DNA of 64,000 nucleotides from IMG/VR virus record IMGVR_UViG_3300018931_000001, positions 1 to 64,000 of that record. The stretch is one strand, 5' to 3'. The position numbers and the translations under genes were made by a program. Under the pieces are notes generated by a model. That model was given only the letters and a program-made list of their open reading frames with translations. It was not told the origin of the DNA and made no database searches. Shown one piece after another: positions 33,323 to 40,357 of the stretch. Each line of letters opens with the position of its first letter. Within the stretch, counting starts at the first letter, position 1. This DNA comes from a virus.

Positions 33323-33415
33323 ACAGCTTGCACTTGTTATTGTCTATACGTCGCTGGATGAATTAACGATACACAGTTCAAACTATACTGGGGCTATTGT
33401 TTCAAGAATTCTAAT

Positions 33416-34879
33416 ATGACAAGGGTTGTAGGTTACGCAAGAGTAAGCACAAAAGAGCAGGCAAACGACTCTAACGCCTTGCTTCAGCAAATCGATCGAC
33501 TCAAAGCTGCTGGAGCAATTGAGATTTTTAGCGACGTGGAATCCGGGTGGAAGAAGAACACAAGACCGCAGCTTGAAGATTTGATGGCGCAAGTGCGATC
33601 GGGCAAAGTTACAGAAGTGATAGTAACTCGGCTAGACAGACTGAGCCGACAGGGCTTGAAAAGCTTTCAAATTTTTGAAGAATTTCTCAACGTGGGGGCG
33701 GTACTCAGAGCTTTAGACGAACCTTTTGACTTAACGACGGCGGCAGGGCGGGCGATGGCGGGACAGTTAATTGTGTTTGCCCAGTTCCACAGCGACCAAA
33801 AAGCGGAATCAGTTCGCGCTGGATGGGCGCACTTAAGAAACAAGAAGGTTGCGATGCAACCACCGTTTGGTTATCTTAAAGTTGATGACGCGCACATTTT
33901 AGACTGTCGCCCGTTTCTGTGCTTGCTAGATGATCGCCGAGAAATGTCAAAGTCGGAAATTGCCAGAGAAATTGTCGAAGCCTTTTTAAAACAACAAACT
34001 TTGCGGTTAGCGTTGCGCGAAATTAATGAGCGCTACGGGTTGAAAGTTTTTGCCCACAACAACACCGCTGGCAAAAAACTCGGGGGAAGAATCGCTCAGG
34101 ACTTATTTCGTTTCTCGCCGGGAGGTCTGAAAAATTGGTTAACAAGTCCGGTTCTGCGCGGACACTTGGTTTACTTGCGAGGAACACCACGCGAGCAAAT
34201 TTATCTAAATACGCATCTTGAGGCAAGACTAATCTCTGAAGAAGAAAGTCGGGAAATAGAACGCATTTTAAACTTCAACCGAAAAGTCCGGGGATTCGGA
34301 ACTACTGCGCTTAAGTATCCCTGCTCTGGGTTGGTGTACTGCGCTCAATGCCGTGGGGCTTGCTATTCCATTTCGGGAGTAAACAACTACCACCGAGCAA
34401 AACGCTTAGGTATCCCGATCGAACACAATCACTACTTTCAGTGTAACAACTGGCGATCACGAGCTTGCGAGAATAAAAAGACCATCAGAATGGAAATTGT
34501 TGAGAAATGTCTTGTTGTTAGTTTGATAACAAGGGCGCAGGCTATTGCCGACATTATGCAAACTGTTCCAGCTAAAGTTGAGTCTCCTCAAGTTAGAGCT
34601 TTGCGAGAACAAGTGCGGGCGCTGCGGGCGATCGGAGAAAACCCGGCAATTAACAGTGCAATTGTGGAAATAGAGAAGCAAATCTCGCAACTATTGCTAA
34701 CAGAAGACAAAGAAATGATTGACAACGAATTTCAGCGCGAATTATTAATCTCTTGCTTTTCTCACCCAGAATTGTGGTTAGAAGCAGACATTGCAGATCG
34801 ACAAAGAGTTTACCGAGAACTAACAGACAAAATCTTAATATCAGACGGGGAAGTAGTGGACGTGGTATTAAAGATTTGA
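33416..34879 (+). CDS. Large serine site-specific recombinase
   Basis: This encodes 487 residues. The resolvase catalytic domain starts VVGYARVSTKEQ with the nucleophile Ser11, and VTRLDRLSR carries conserved Arg residues. A recombinase domain follows, then a Cys-rich zinc-ribbon region (CSGLVYCAQCRGACYS ... CNNWRSRACENKK, about 303-355) and a coiled-coil C-terminal part. Large serine recombinases integrate and excise phages or, in cyanobacteria, developmentally excised elements (XisF type). It likely mediates lysogenic integration. No attachment site could be proved from the window. Confidence 0.92.
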   Translation: MTRVVGYARVSTKEQANDSNALLQQIDRLKAAGAIEIFSDVESGWKKNTRPQLEDLMAQVRSGKVTEVIVTRLDRLSRQGLKSFQIFEEFLNVGAVLRALDEPFDLTTAAGRAMAGQLIVFAQFHSDQKAESVRAGWAHLRNKKVAMQPPFGYLKVDDAHILDCRPFLCLLDDRREMSKSEIAREIVEAFLKQQTLRLALREINERYGLKVFAHNNTAGKKLGGRIAQDLFRFSPGGLKNWLTSPVLRGHLVYLRGTPREQIYLNTHLEARLISEEESREIERILNFNRKVRGFGTTALKYPCSGLVYCAQCRGACYSISGVNNYHRAKRLGIPIEHNHYFQCNNWRSRACENKKTIRMEIVEKCLVVSLITRAQAIADIMQTVPAKVESPQVRALREQVRALRAIGENPAINSAIVEIEKQISQLLLTEDKEMIDNEFQRELLISCFSHPELWLEADIADRQRVYRELTDKILISDGEVVDVVLKI

Positions 34880-35013
34880 CTACTCCGATCGGACTTGATA
34901 GCTTGTCGCTCTAAATGCTGTACTACCATCCGTCGTAAAACTTGCTGTAATGTTTCCATTGTATTTCTACTTAACTATTATTGTACTAATTCAATAGAAT
35001 AATAACTACAAAA

Positions 35014-35048
35014 TTGGCAAACGTCAAGCACCGTTTTGCAAGTATAAT
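35014..35048 (+). promoter_or_regulatory. Promoter and imperfect operator of the HTH regulator
   Basis: TATAAT (35043-35048) is a perfect -10 element 28 bases before the ATG at 35077. Just upstream TTGGCAAACG (35014-35023) and CGTTTTGCAA (35032-35041) form an imperfect inverted repeat, 8 of 10, overlapping the -35 area. Autoregulation by the encoded protein is plausible. The 34880-35013 stretch holds no gene that I support. Confidence 0.6.
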
Positions 35049-35076
35049 GAATCAACCTGTCTTACCTTAATTTACA

Positions 35077-35979
35077 ATGGCAACAACTACTACTGGTCCC
35101 CGATCGGCTAGAGGCCCTCGCTCTACCAAACACAAAGATGCAGGCTCTCAATCACCTCTTTTGCCGGAACCCAAGACAAAAGAACAAGAAAGCTTTGTGA
35201 GACTAGCGATTTTATTGAGACACTTGCGTCAAGCGAAGCAACTGACTGTGCAACAAAGAAAATTCTTGTTTGAGAATTTACCGAACTTGCCCGACGAACG
35301 AGAACTAGAGCCTTTAACGCAAGCTACTTTTACCGAAAAAATAGAAAAAGTCTTTGATGATGGAAAGACTTTGAGTTCCGGAGCCTTTCAGCGGTGGGAA
35401 GACGGAATAGGCTTGCCAGAACCGCTAAATCTACTGCGAATTGCGAAACTTGCAAGAATGTCAATGGATCAGTTATTTGCTTACCTCTACCCTGACGCGG
35501 ATGTCTCAACACCAGATGTGTTTCCAGAAAAAGACACCTCAAAATTGTTGAAAAAAATAAAAGCACTCAAAGATCCAAATATTCTTGCAGAAATAATTAT
35601 GGCTGCAAGCCAGACCTGGAAAGGAATAATGGAAGAAAGTGTCAGTTGGTCAACTAAAAGCAACTCAAAAAACGAAGAAGAAGCACTAGGTATTAACCTC
35701 TCAAAATCTCAACGTCAAAAGCTTGCATTACTTTTAAAAAAGAGCTTGGAGACAAGACCAAACGAAAGTCTCCCCGACTTAATGAGGGATCATATCTTGA
35801 CAGCAAACCCTAACACAAAGTACAGCAAGTCTTCACTTGAGTTGGTTGCGTCAGCTTGCTGTGAAATAAAGATATGGGATGAAGATGGACTTTTCTTGAA
35901 GCAAGATCGAACTTATGAGAACCGACTGGAACAACTACTTGCAGACTTAGAGAAAAGTCCTTTACTTCAAACTGTCTGA
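35077..35979 (+). CDS. HTH regulator, candidate lysogeny repressor
   Basis: This encodes 300 residues. The N-terminal 30 residues are Thr/Ser/Pro-rich. Residues about 45-150 hold a Cro/CI-like helical domain (VRLAILLRHLRQAKQLTVQQRK ... SSGAFQRWEDGIGLPEPLNLLRIAKLARMSM). The C-terminal half is helical, with no Ser-Lys autoprotease motif seen. Position next to the integrase and between palindromic operators makes it the best repressor candidate. An excision or partition regulator is an alternative. Confidence 0.6.
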   Translation: MATTTTGPRSARGPRSTKHKDAGSQSPLLPEPKTKEQESFVRLAILLRHLRQAKQLTVQQRKFLFENLPNLPDERELEPLTQATFTEKIEKVFDDGKTLSSGAFQRWEDGIGLPEPLNLLRIAKLARMSMDQLFAYLYPDADVSTPDVFPEKDTSKLLKKIKALKDPNILAEIIMAASQTWKGIMEESVSWSTKSNSKNEEEALGINLSKSQRQKLALLLKKSLETRPNESLPDLMRDHILTANPNTKYSKSSLELVASACCEIKIWDEDGLFLKQDRTYENRLEQLLADLEKSPLLQTV

Positions 35980-36162
35980 CTTGTAGTTAACCCATGAGTC
36001 AATCGTCCTTTTTGCTTCTTCAAGTGCTTCACTCTCATTCTTTGATGTGCCACTTATTCCGATGTAATACTTTGAACACATGATTTCCCAGTTGTTCCCA
36101 GACACAAGCAGCAAATAATTCTGATAGCAAGACAGGTTGTCAACCTGAAAATGTGAAGACAT
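35962..36162 (-). CDS. Small unknown protein
   Basis: This encodes 66 residues. The 3' end overlaps the regulator gene by 18 bases, tail to tail. It contains YYIGISGTSKNESEALEEAKRTID, which resembles a short alpha/beta fold. Its 5' end faces the TGTCAACA palindrome. The family is not recognised. Confidence 0.5.
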   Translation of the reverse strand: MSSHFQVDNLSCYQNYLLLVSGNNWEIMCSKYYIGISGTSKNESEALEEAKRTIDSWVNYKSDSLK

Positions 36163-36208
36163 GGCGGTTAAAAAATAGTTTATATTGCTTTCACAAAAGC
36201 AAAAATTA

Positions 36209-36227
36209 TGTCAACAAAGTGTTGACA
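36209..36227. promoter_or_regulatory. Perfect 8-3-8 palindromic operator
   Basis: TGTCAACA-AAG-TGTTGACA spans 36209-36227. The right arm also contains TTGACA, a -35 consensus, although no -10 at standard distance is obvious. It lies between the leftward 66-residue gene and the rightward replication module, which is the right place for a lytic/lysogenic switch operator. Confidence 0.7.
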
Positions 36228-36406
36228 AAAGATCCGTAATAAGTTCCACTATAAATGAGGTGCATCTCTCAATTACAGCGGAACTCTTAACAAGGCGACA
36301 CTCAAAGCTTAAACCCTTTGAGCTTGTTAGTGCAAGAACTCTTAAAAGTTCTTCCACTGAACGGTTGAAGTGCACTCCATACACTGAAAAATGGAGAACA
36401 GGGAAA

Positions 36407-36505
36407 ATGGCAGAGAACACTTACGGATACACGGCTACCAATCAAGATGGCGATCGCGAAGAAGTCCCGGAAGGGAACGAACAAGGCGACAGTAAAGGCG
36501 GTTAG
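36407..36505 (+). CDS. Possible small ORF
   Basis: This encodes 32 residues from ATG 36407 (MAENTYGYTATNQDGDREE), with AGGG six bases upstream; it is acidic and Gly-rich. It ends 16 bases before ATG 36522 of the next gene. Another start of that next gene at 36447 would overlap it. Coding status is uncertain. Confidence 0.35.
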   Translation: MAENTYGYTATNQDGDREEVPEGNEQGDSKGG

Positions 36506-36521
36506 AAGAGGATGTAAGCAC

Positions 36522-37061
36522 ATGGTAACGGCAGCTCCACTGGTCAAATCAACGGAAGATGGTAAAGTCATGGTTCGCCTATTAGCAAACCTAGGAAGGG
36601 AGCTAGCGCGAGAGCTGGCGGATGCAATGGCTAAATACCATCAAGCGTCTGGTTTGGGGCTTGCCGATCGCCAGAGATTGGCTGAAATTCACTATTTACG
36701 TTTAGAGCAACTGCGGCGGGTAGAAAAAATAATCACGCCCGCCGCAACCCTCAAACGTAATTATCTAGATAGTGATTTGAGCTGTCTTAAAATTGTGTGG
36801 AGTAACGAACAAGGGGGCAACAAGTCCAAGACTGTCCCCCCTTCTTTTGATTGCGAATTGTCTAAATGCTTATTGAGAGGAGACAGTTTAGCTCAAATTC
36901 TTTATACAGCAGAAACAGGAAAAAGAACGTTTTCTGCCGATCCGGAAACTCATAAAAAAGGAATGATCCCTCAATGGGTTCGCGAGTGGGAGGAAAAAAA
37001 CTACAGCCTTAAATTTATTCCCCCTGACTTTGCTGATTGGGTGAAGATAAAACTTGATTGA
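36522..37061 (+). CDS. Unknown replication-module protein
   Basis: This encodes 179 residues from ATG 36522, with AGAGGA upstream. ATG 36447 would add a very basic 25-residue N-terminus but lacks a ribosome site. The N-terminal half is helical (VRLLANLGRELARELADAM), and the C-terminal half contains a Trp/aromatic-rich tail. It is the first substantial gene of the replication region. The family is not recognised. Confidence 0.6.
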   Translation: MVTAAPLVKSTEDGKVMVRLLANLGRELARELADAMAKYHQASGLGLADRQRLAEIHYLRLEQLRRVEKIITPAATLKRNYLDSDLSCLKIVWSNEQGGNKSKTVPPSFDCELSKCLLRGDSLAQILYTAETGKRTFSADPETHKKGMIPQWVREWEEKNYSLKFIPPDFADWVKIKLD

Positions 37062-37104
37062 TATCTAAATAATCAAGTTGTAATATTGAAATACACTATA
37101 GAGA

Positions 37105-37150
37105 AGGGAAAACTAAAGCTGCGCTTAGTCTTCCCTATATTTGTCTAATT
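37105..37150 (+). terminator. Terminator-like hairpin after the 179-residue gene
   Basis: AGGGAAAACTAAAGC (37105-37119) pairs imperfectly with GCGCTTAGTCTTCCCT (37121-37136) and is followed by ATATTTGTC. A TATAAT at 37187-37192 then marks a possible new promoter. Confidence 0.6.
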
Positions 37151-37216
37151 TGTTTTTCGTGGTATTAGAAAAATATTGTATTATCATATAATACTTATAC
37201 TTGAGATTTGGTAAGC

Positions 37217-37399
37217 ATGACCAGCAGTACACCCAAAAGAATGACTTGCAGTATCACTGACGAACTGCTAACTGACCTTGACGAAGCCTGCTGGCTGAGC
37301 CGCACAAACTGATCAAAGTTTGTCAGCAAGGGCGTGGCGGCTTATCTCAAGAAATTTCACAAAGCGAGGGAGAAGCAGCTCGAAACAACAGAGGCATAA
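37217..37399 (+). pseudogene. RHH regulator gene with in-frame TGA
   Basis: From ATG 37217 the frame reads MTSSTPKRMTCSITDELL, then DLDEACWLSRTN, a TGA at 37310-37312, then SKFVSKGVAAYLKKFHKAR and a stop at 37397. Across the TGA this matches a ribbon-helix-helix protein of CopG type, where an Arg is expected at the TGA position. CGA to TGA would need a single transition. TGA is used as a normal stop elsewhere in the window, so a nonsense mutation (broken antitoxin or repressor) is more likely than recoding. Confidence 0.7.
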
Positions 37400-37400
37400 A

Positions 37401-37703
37401 ATGTCTGACTATACAGTAAGAGGTCAAGTATTGCAGGTTTCAAAAGATCGTGTCTTAATTCATCTAAGTGGAATGATGGATGATGTTCGGTCAGATTGGA
37501 TTCCTGTGCCATCGACAATGCCTCAATGGGCAAAAAAAGAAAACAGCCCAGTGTTTAAGGCAATTGTTAATATCGATGAAATAACAGAATTAACGTTTGA
37601 ATACTTGAGGCAAAATCCTAACTGTTTGAAAAGATTTTCCTGTCGCCCAATGCCAAAGAATCTTGACTGGCTTTTTGATGATAGTGAACAATGCTCAGAA
37701 TAA
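37401..37703 (+). CDS. Unknown protein
   Basis: This encodes 100 residues from ATG 37401, one base after the stop of the broken RHH gene. It is beta-rich at the start (YTVRGQVLQVSKDRVLIHLSG), with a helical end. The 3' end overlaps the RusA gene by 13 bases, implying co-translation. The family is not recognised. Confidence 0.65.
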   Translation: MSDYTVRGQVLQVSKDRVLIHLSGMMDDVRSDWIPVPSTMPQWAKKENSPVFKAIVNIDEITELTFEYLRQNPNCLKRFSCRPMPKNLDWLFDDSEQCSE

Positions 37704-38089
37704 TCCTGAAAGGCAAAGTAGTCCCAAAAGCCAGACCTCGCCTTAGCGGACGTAAACACGTTCACCTACCGCCAAAATACGCTGCATGGAAACAGGAAGC
37801 TGTCCTCAATCTAAGAGACGTGAGGTACGTCGCTTCCGGCAAAGTCAGTCTAGAAATAACCTTTGTCAATGCTCTGCGCGAGAATGCTGACTGCGACAAC
37901 GCAGCAGGTGCAATTATGGATGCGCTTGTGGAGAGCGGAGTGCTGGTTGGCGATAGTGTTGGGACAATCAGCAAACTGGTTGTGGAAAACTACAAAGAGA
38001 AAAAACCGAAGATTGCGTCGCAAACCCTAATTGTAATCAACAACAATTATGAAGCAAATATTGACAAGATTAGAGAGTTTTTAAACTGA
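37691..38089 (+). CDS. rusA: RusA-type Holliday junction resolvase
   Basis: This encodes 132 residues. The N-terminal KGKVVPKARPR and the acidic motif ADCDNAAGAIMDALVESG, followed by VGDS, match RusA: Asp67, Asp69 and Asp88 take the places of the catalytic aspartates. RusA cleaves four-way junctions during recombination and replication restart and may debranch phage DNA before packaging. Its context with helicase and primase genes fits. Confidence 0.9.
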   Translation: MLRIILKGKVVPKARPRLSGRKHVHLPPKYAAWKQEAVLNLRDVRYVASGKVSLEITFVNALRENADCDNAAGAIMDALVESGVLVGDSVGTISKLVVENYKEKKPKIASQTLIVINNNYEANIDKIREFLN

Positions 38090-38520
38090 ACCAGTTGCTT
38101 GATTCAAGCAGTATCCCTCTTCACTGTCCAGATAAACTGTTTTGGTTTCCAAAATAACTGTACAGATAAGACGACAAAGGCACCCAGACAAGCAAATTGG
38201 CGCAACTGATAGCTCACGCCCCATCGCCACACCGCCCTACCGCGACACATTTCGCAATCTTGCGAGTAGTAACAACTCTTGTGTAATAATAGAGTCAGCT
38301 CAGTTTACCAGCCTCGGCTGTAAATGGGCAAAAAAATATCGCTCATGCTTGGCGGCGAAGCGATACCTCAAAGGATTCTCAATTCTGTTCAGATGCAAAC
38401 TTTTTAAAGTTTGAATATTATTTCACGAGTATAGCATCAACACCTGTGAAACGTCAAATTTGCAGGAAATATCGAAAAATCTGGTAGAGTTAAGGGATTG
38501 AGGATTGTGTAGCTGCCAAG
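38090..38520. other. Intergenic region before the helicase gene
   Basis: In these 431 bases I see no gene that I would support. A frame at 38142-38414 lacks a ribosome site and looks non-coding. A 15-base palindrome TTTTGG-TTT-CCAAAA lies at 38140-38154. The region is a candidate for a promoter or a replication origin, but no iterons were recognised. Confidence 0.5.
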
Positions 38521-38562
38521 CATGAGCGAGTTCATTAATGAACTTGGCAAGGAAAGCTCATG
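38521..38562 (+). promoter_or_regulatory. Stem-loop covering the helicase start codon
   Basis: CATGAGC (38521-38527) pairs with GCTCATG (38556-38562), which contains the helicase ATG (38560). Nested inside is the perfect 16-base palindrome AGTTCATTAATGAACT (38529-38544), and the ribosome site AAGGAAA sits in the loop strand. In mRNA this would mask the start; in DNA the palindrome could be an operator. Confidence 0.6.
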
Positions 38563-40284
38563 TTTATTCAACCAGTTACTTATAATCTCAGGGATTATCA
38601 AGAAAACCTCATCCGCCAGATATTCGCCAGTTGGCAGACCAAACGCAGTGTCATGCTGCAATTACCGACTGGTGGCGGAAAAACAATCTTGTTCGCATAC
38701 CTCGCCCGCGAATTTGCCAAAAAAGGAATGGGGGTACTGGTACTGGCGCACCGGGAAGAACTGTTACTGCAAGCTCAGGAGAAGTTAGAGGCAGTTACTG
38801 GAGTTCCGGCGGGAATAATTAAGTCCGGCTACCCGGTGTATTCTTACGATCTCCAGGTTGCCTCTGTTCAGTCTTTAGTCCGACGCAAGAACAAACCCGA
38901 CGCGGGGCTGGTGATTGTAGACGAGGCTCACCACGCATCTTCTAAGACTTACACCACAATTCTTCAAGCCTACCCAGAAGCTTATGTTCTGGGCTGCACC
39001 GCCACACCGCACCGGATCGACGGTCAAGGGTTCAAGTGGTTGTTTGACGAGCTAATTTGCGGCCCGTCAACAGGAGAGTTAATCGAACGGAAATACCTCT
39101 CGCGTTACAAGCTATTTCAGGGCGTGAAAGTGGTGGACACTTCAAAAACCAAAACCACCGCCGGAGATTTCAATAAGGCAGCACTAGCCCACGAAGTTGA
39201 TTTACAAATTGAGCCGATCGACGTAGTGAACGAATGGCGCAAACGAGCCAACGGGTTGCGAACCGTTGTCTTTGCGGTGGACATCGCCCATTCTCGGCAG
39301 TATGCAGAAGCATTTTTAGAGGCTGGCATCATTGCAGAACACTTGGACGGGGCGACGGGCAAAGAGGATCGCCGGGATATTTTGCATCGGTTTGGAAGCG
39401 GGGAAACGACGGTGCTATGCAATTGCGGAATTATTTCGGAGGGTTTTGATTTACCTGCGATCGAGTGCGTTCAAGTTGTACGCCCCACCAAGTCGCTATC
39501 AATGTGGCTTCAAATAGTCGGGCGGGGGCTTAGACCTGCACCAGGGAAAGAACACGCCGTAATTATTGATCACACTACTAATTGGAAATTTTTAGGACTT
39601 CCAGATGAAGATCGGGAGTGGACACTTGAACCAATAAGCATTGACAGCAGTGCAAAACGTTTCTTGCACATTGTTTGCACGGATTGCAACCACGCTTTTA
39701 AACCCCTGCCCCACGAAACAAAAGCGCTGAAATGCGAATGCCCGAATTGTCGATCCATTCATTGTTTTGAGATTGGAGAGGGAGGTATAGCATTAACTGT
39801 CAAAACTTTGGATGCGAACACCAAAGAGGAAGAGATTGATTTAGATGTCGATCCAGATCTCAAAGTTTTAATTGATTACTATTATGAGCTTTGTTCTGTG
39901 CACGGTCAAAGGCTAGCTTCTGTCTATTTCAATTTTGAGGAGGAGTGTCTAGACATTTTGCACAAGGTGTCTATTGGTACGTGGAGGTATCTAGCTCAGA
40001 AACTAGGATACAAGAAGGGGTGGGCTTGGTACAAGTGGAAAAACGCACAAAATCAAAGCAATATCAACGAAAAAACTTTGAAATCAATGCCTGCACACAT
40101 AAATCCCAACAAAGCGGAAGGTAGGCGCAAATACATTAACTGGATTAAGCGTACAGGGTTTGAGCAGATTGAAGAGATGAAGCTAGGTAAGACTACATTT
40201 ACCGCATCAGAACTGGGGATAGGAGATGATGATTTTCTTGAATTACTGAAACCATTAACGGAAGACGACTTTATTGATTGGTGA
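38560..40284 (+). CDS. DEAD/DEAH-box SF2 helicase
   Basis: This encodes 574 residues. Walker A LPTGGGKT (35-42), DEAH box VDEAHH (120-125), motif III CTATPHR (146-152) and motif VI QIVGRGLRP (318-326) are all present. A Cys-rich zinc-binding insertion (CTDCNHAF ... CECPNC) follows at about 374-401, and a C-terminal helical domain completes it. It resembles phage helicases of the UvsW/RecG-like or type III restriction-helicase-like class. It should unwind branched DNA in replication or recombination beside RusA. Confidence 0.92.
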   Translation: MFIQPVTYNLRDYQENLIRQIFASWQTKRSVMLQLPTGGGKTILFAYLAREFAKKGMGVLVLAHREELLLQAQEKLEAVTGVPAGIIKSGYPVYSYDLQVASVQSLVRRKNKPDAGLVIVDEAHHASSKTYTTILQAYPEAYVLGCTATPHRIDGQGFKWLFDELICGPSTGELIERKYLSRYKLFQGVKVVDTSKTKTTAGDFNKAALAHEVDLQIEPIDVVNEWRKRANGLRTVVFAVDIAHSRQYAEAFLEAGIIAEHLDGATGKEDRRDILHRFGSGETTVLCNCGIISEGFDLPAIECVQVVRPTKSLSMWLQIVGRGLRPAPGKEHAVIIDHTTNWKFLGLPDEDREWTLEPISIDSSAKRFLHIVCTDCNHAFKPLPHETKALKCECPNCRSIHCFEIGEGGIALTVKTLDANTKEEEIDLDVDPDLKVLIDYYYELCSVHGQRLASVYFNFEEECLDILHKVSIGTWRYLAQKLGYKKGWAWYKWKNAQNQSNINEKTLKSMPAHINPNKAEGRRKYINWIKRTGFEQIEEMKLGKTTFTASELGIGDDDFLELLKPLTEDDFIDW

Positions 40285-40357
40285 GGACTAGCGCAAGCAT
40301 CTAATAAAAAAACAGACCCGCCATTAGCAAGCCTGAAGAATCAAAAGAATTTATTTT

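Noticed and set aside
34850-34960. A minus-strand frame starting METLQQVLRRMVV in the gap after the recombinase
   Set aside because: About half of it is antisense to the recombinase gene, and the second half is not protein-like.
36185-36505. A 106-codon plus-strand frame from TTG 36185
   Set aside because: The start overlaps the perfect operator palindrome and has no ribosome site. Only the last 32 codons are kept as a weak candidate.
38142-38414. A 90-codon plus-strand frame before the helicase gene
   Set aside because: It has no ribosome site, an unlikely residue composition, and overlaps a palindrome at its start.
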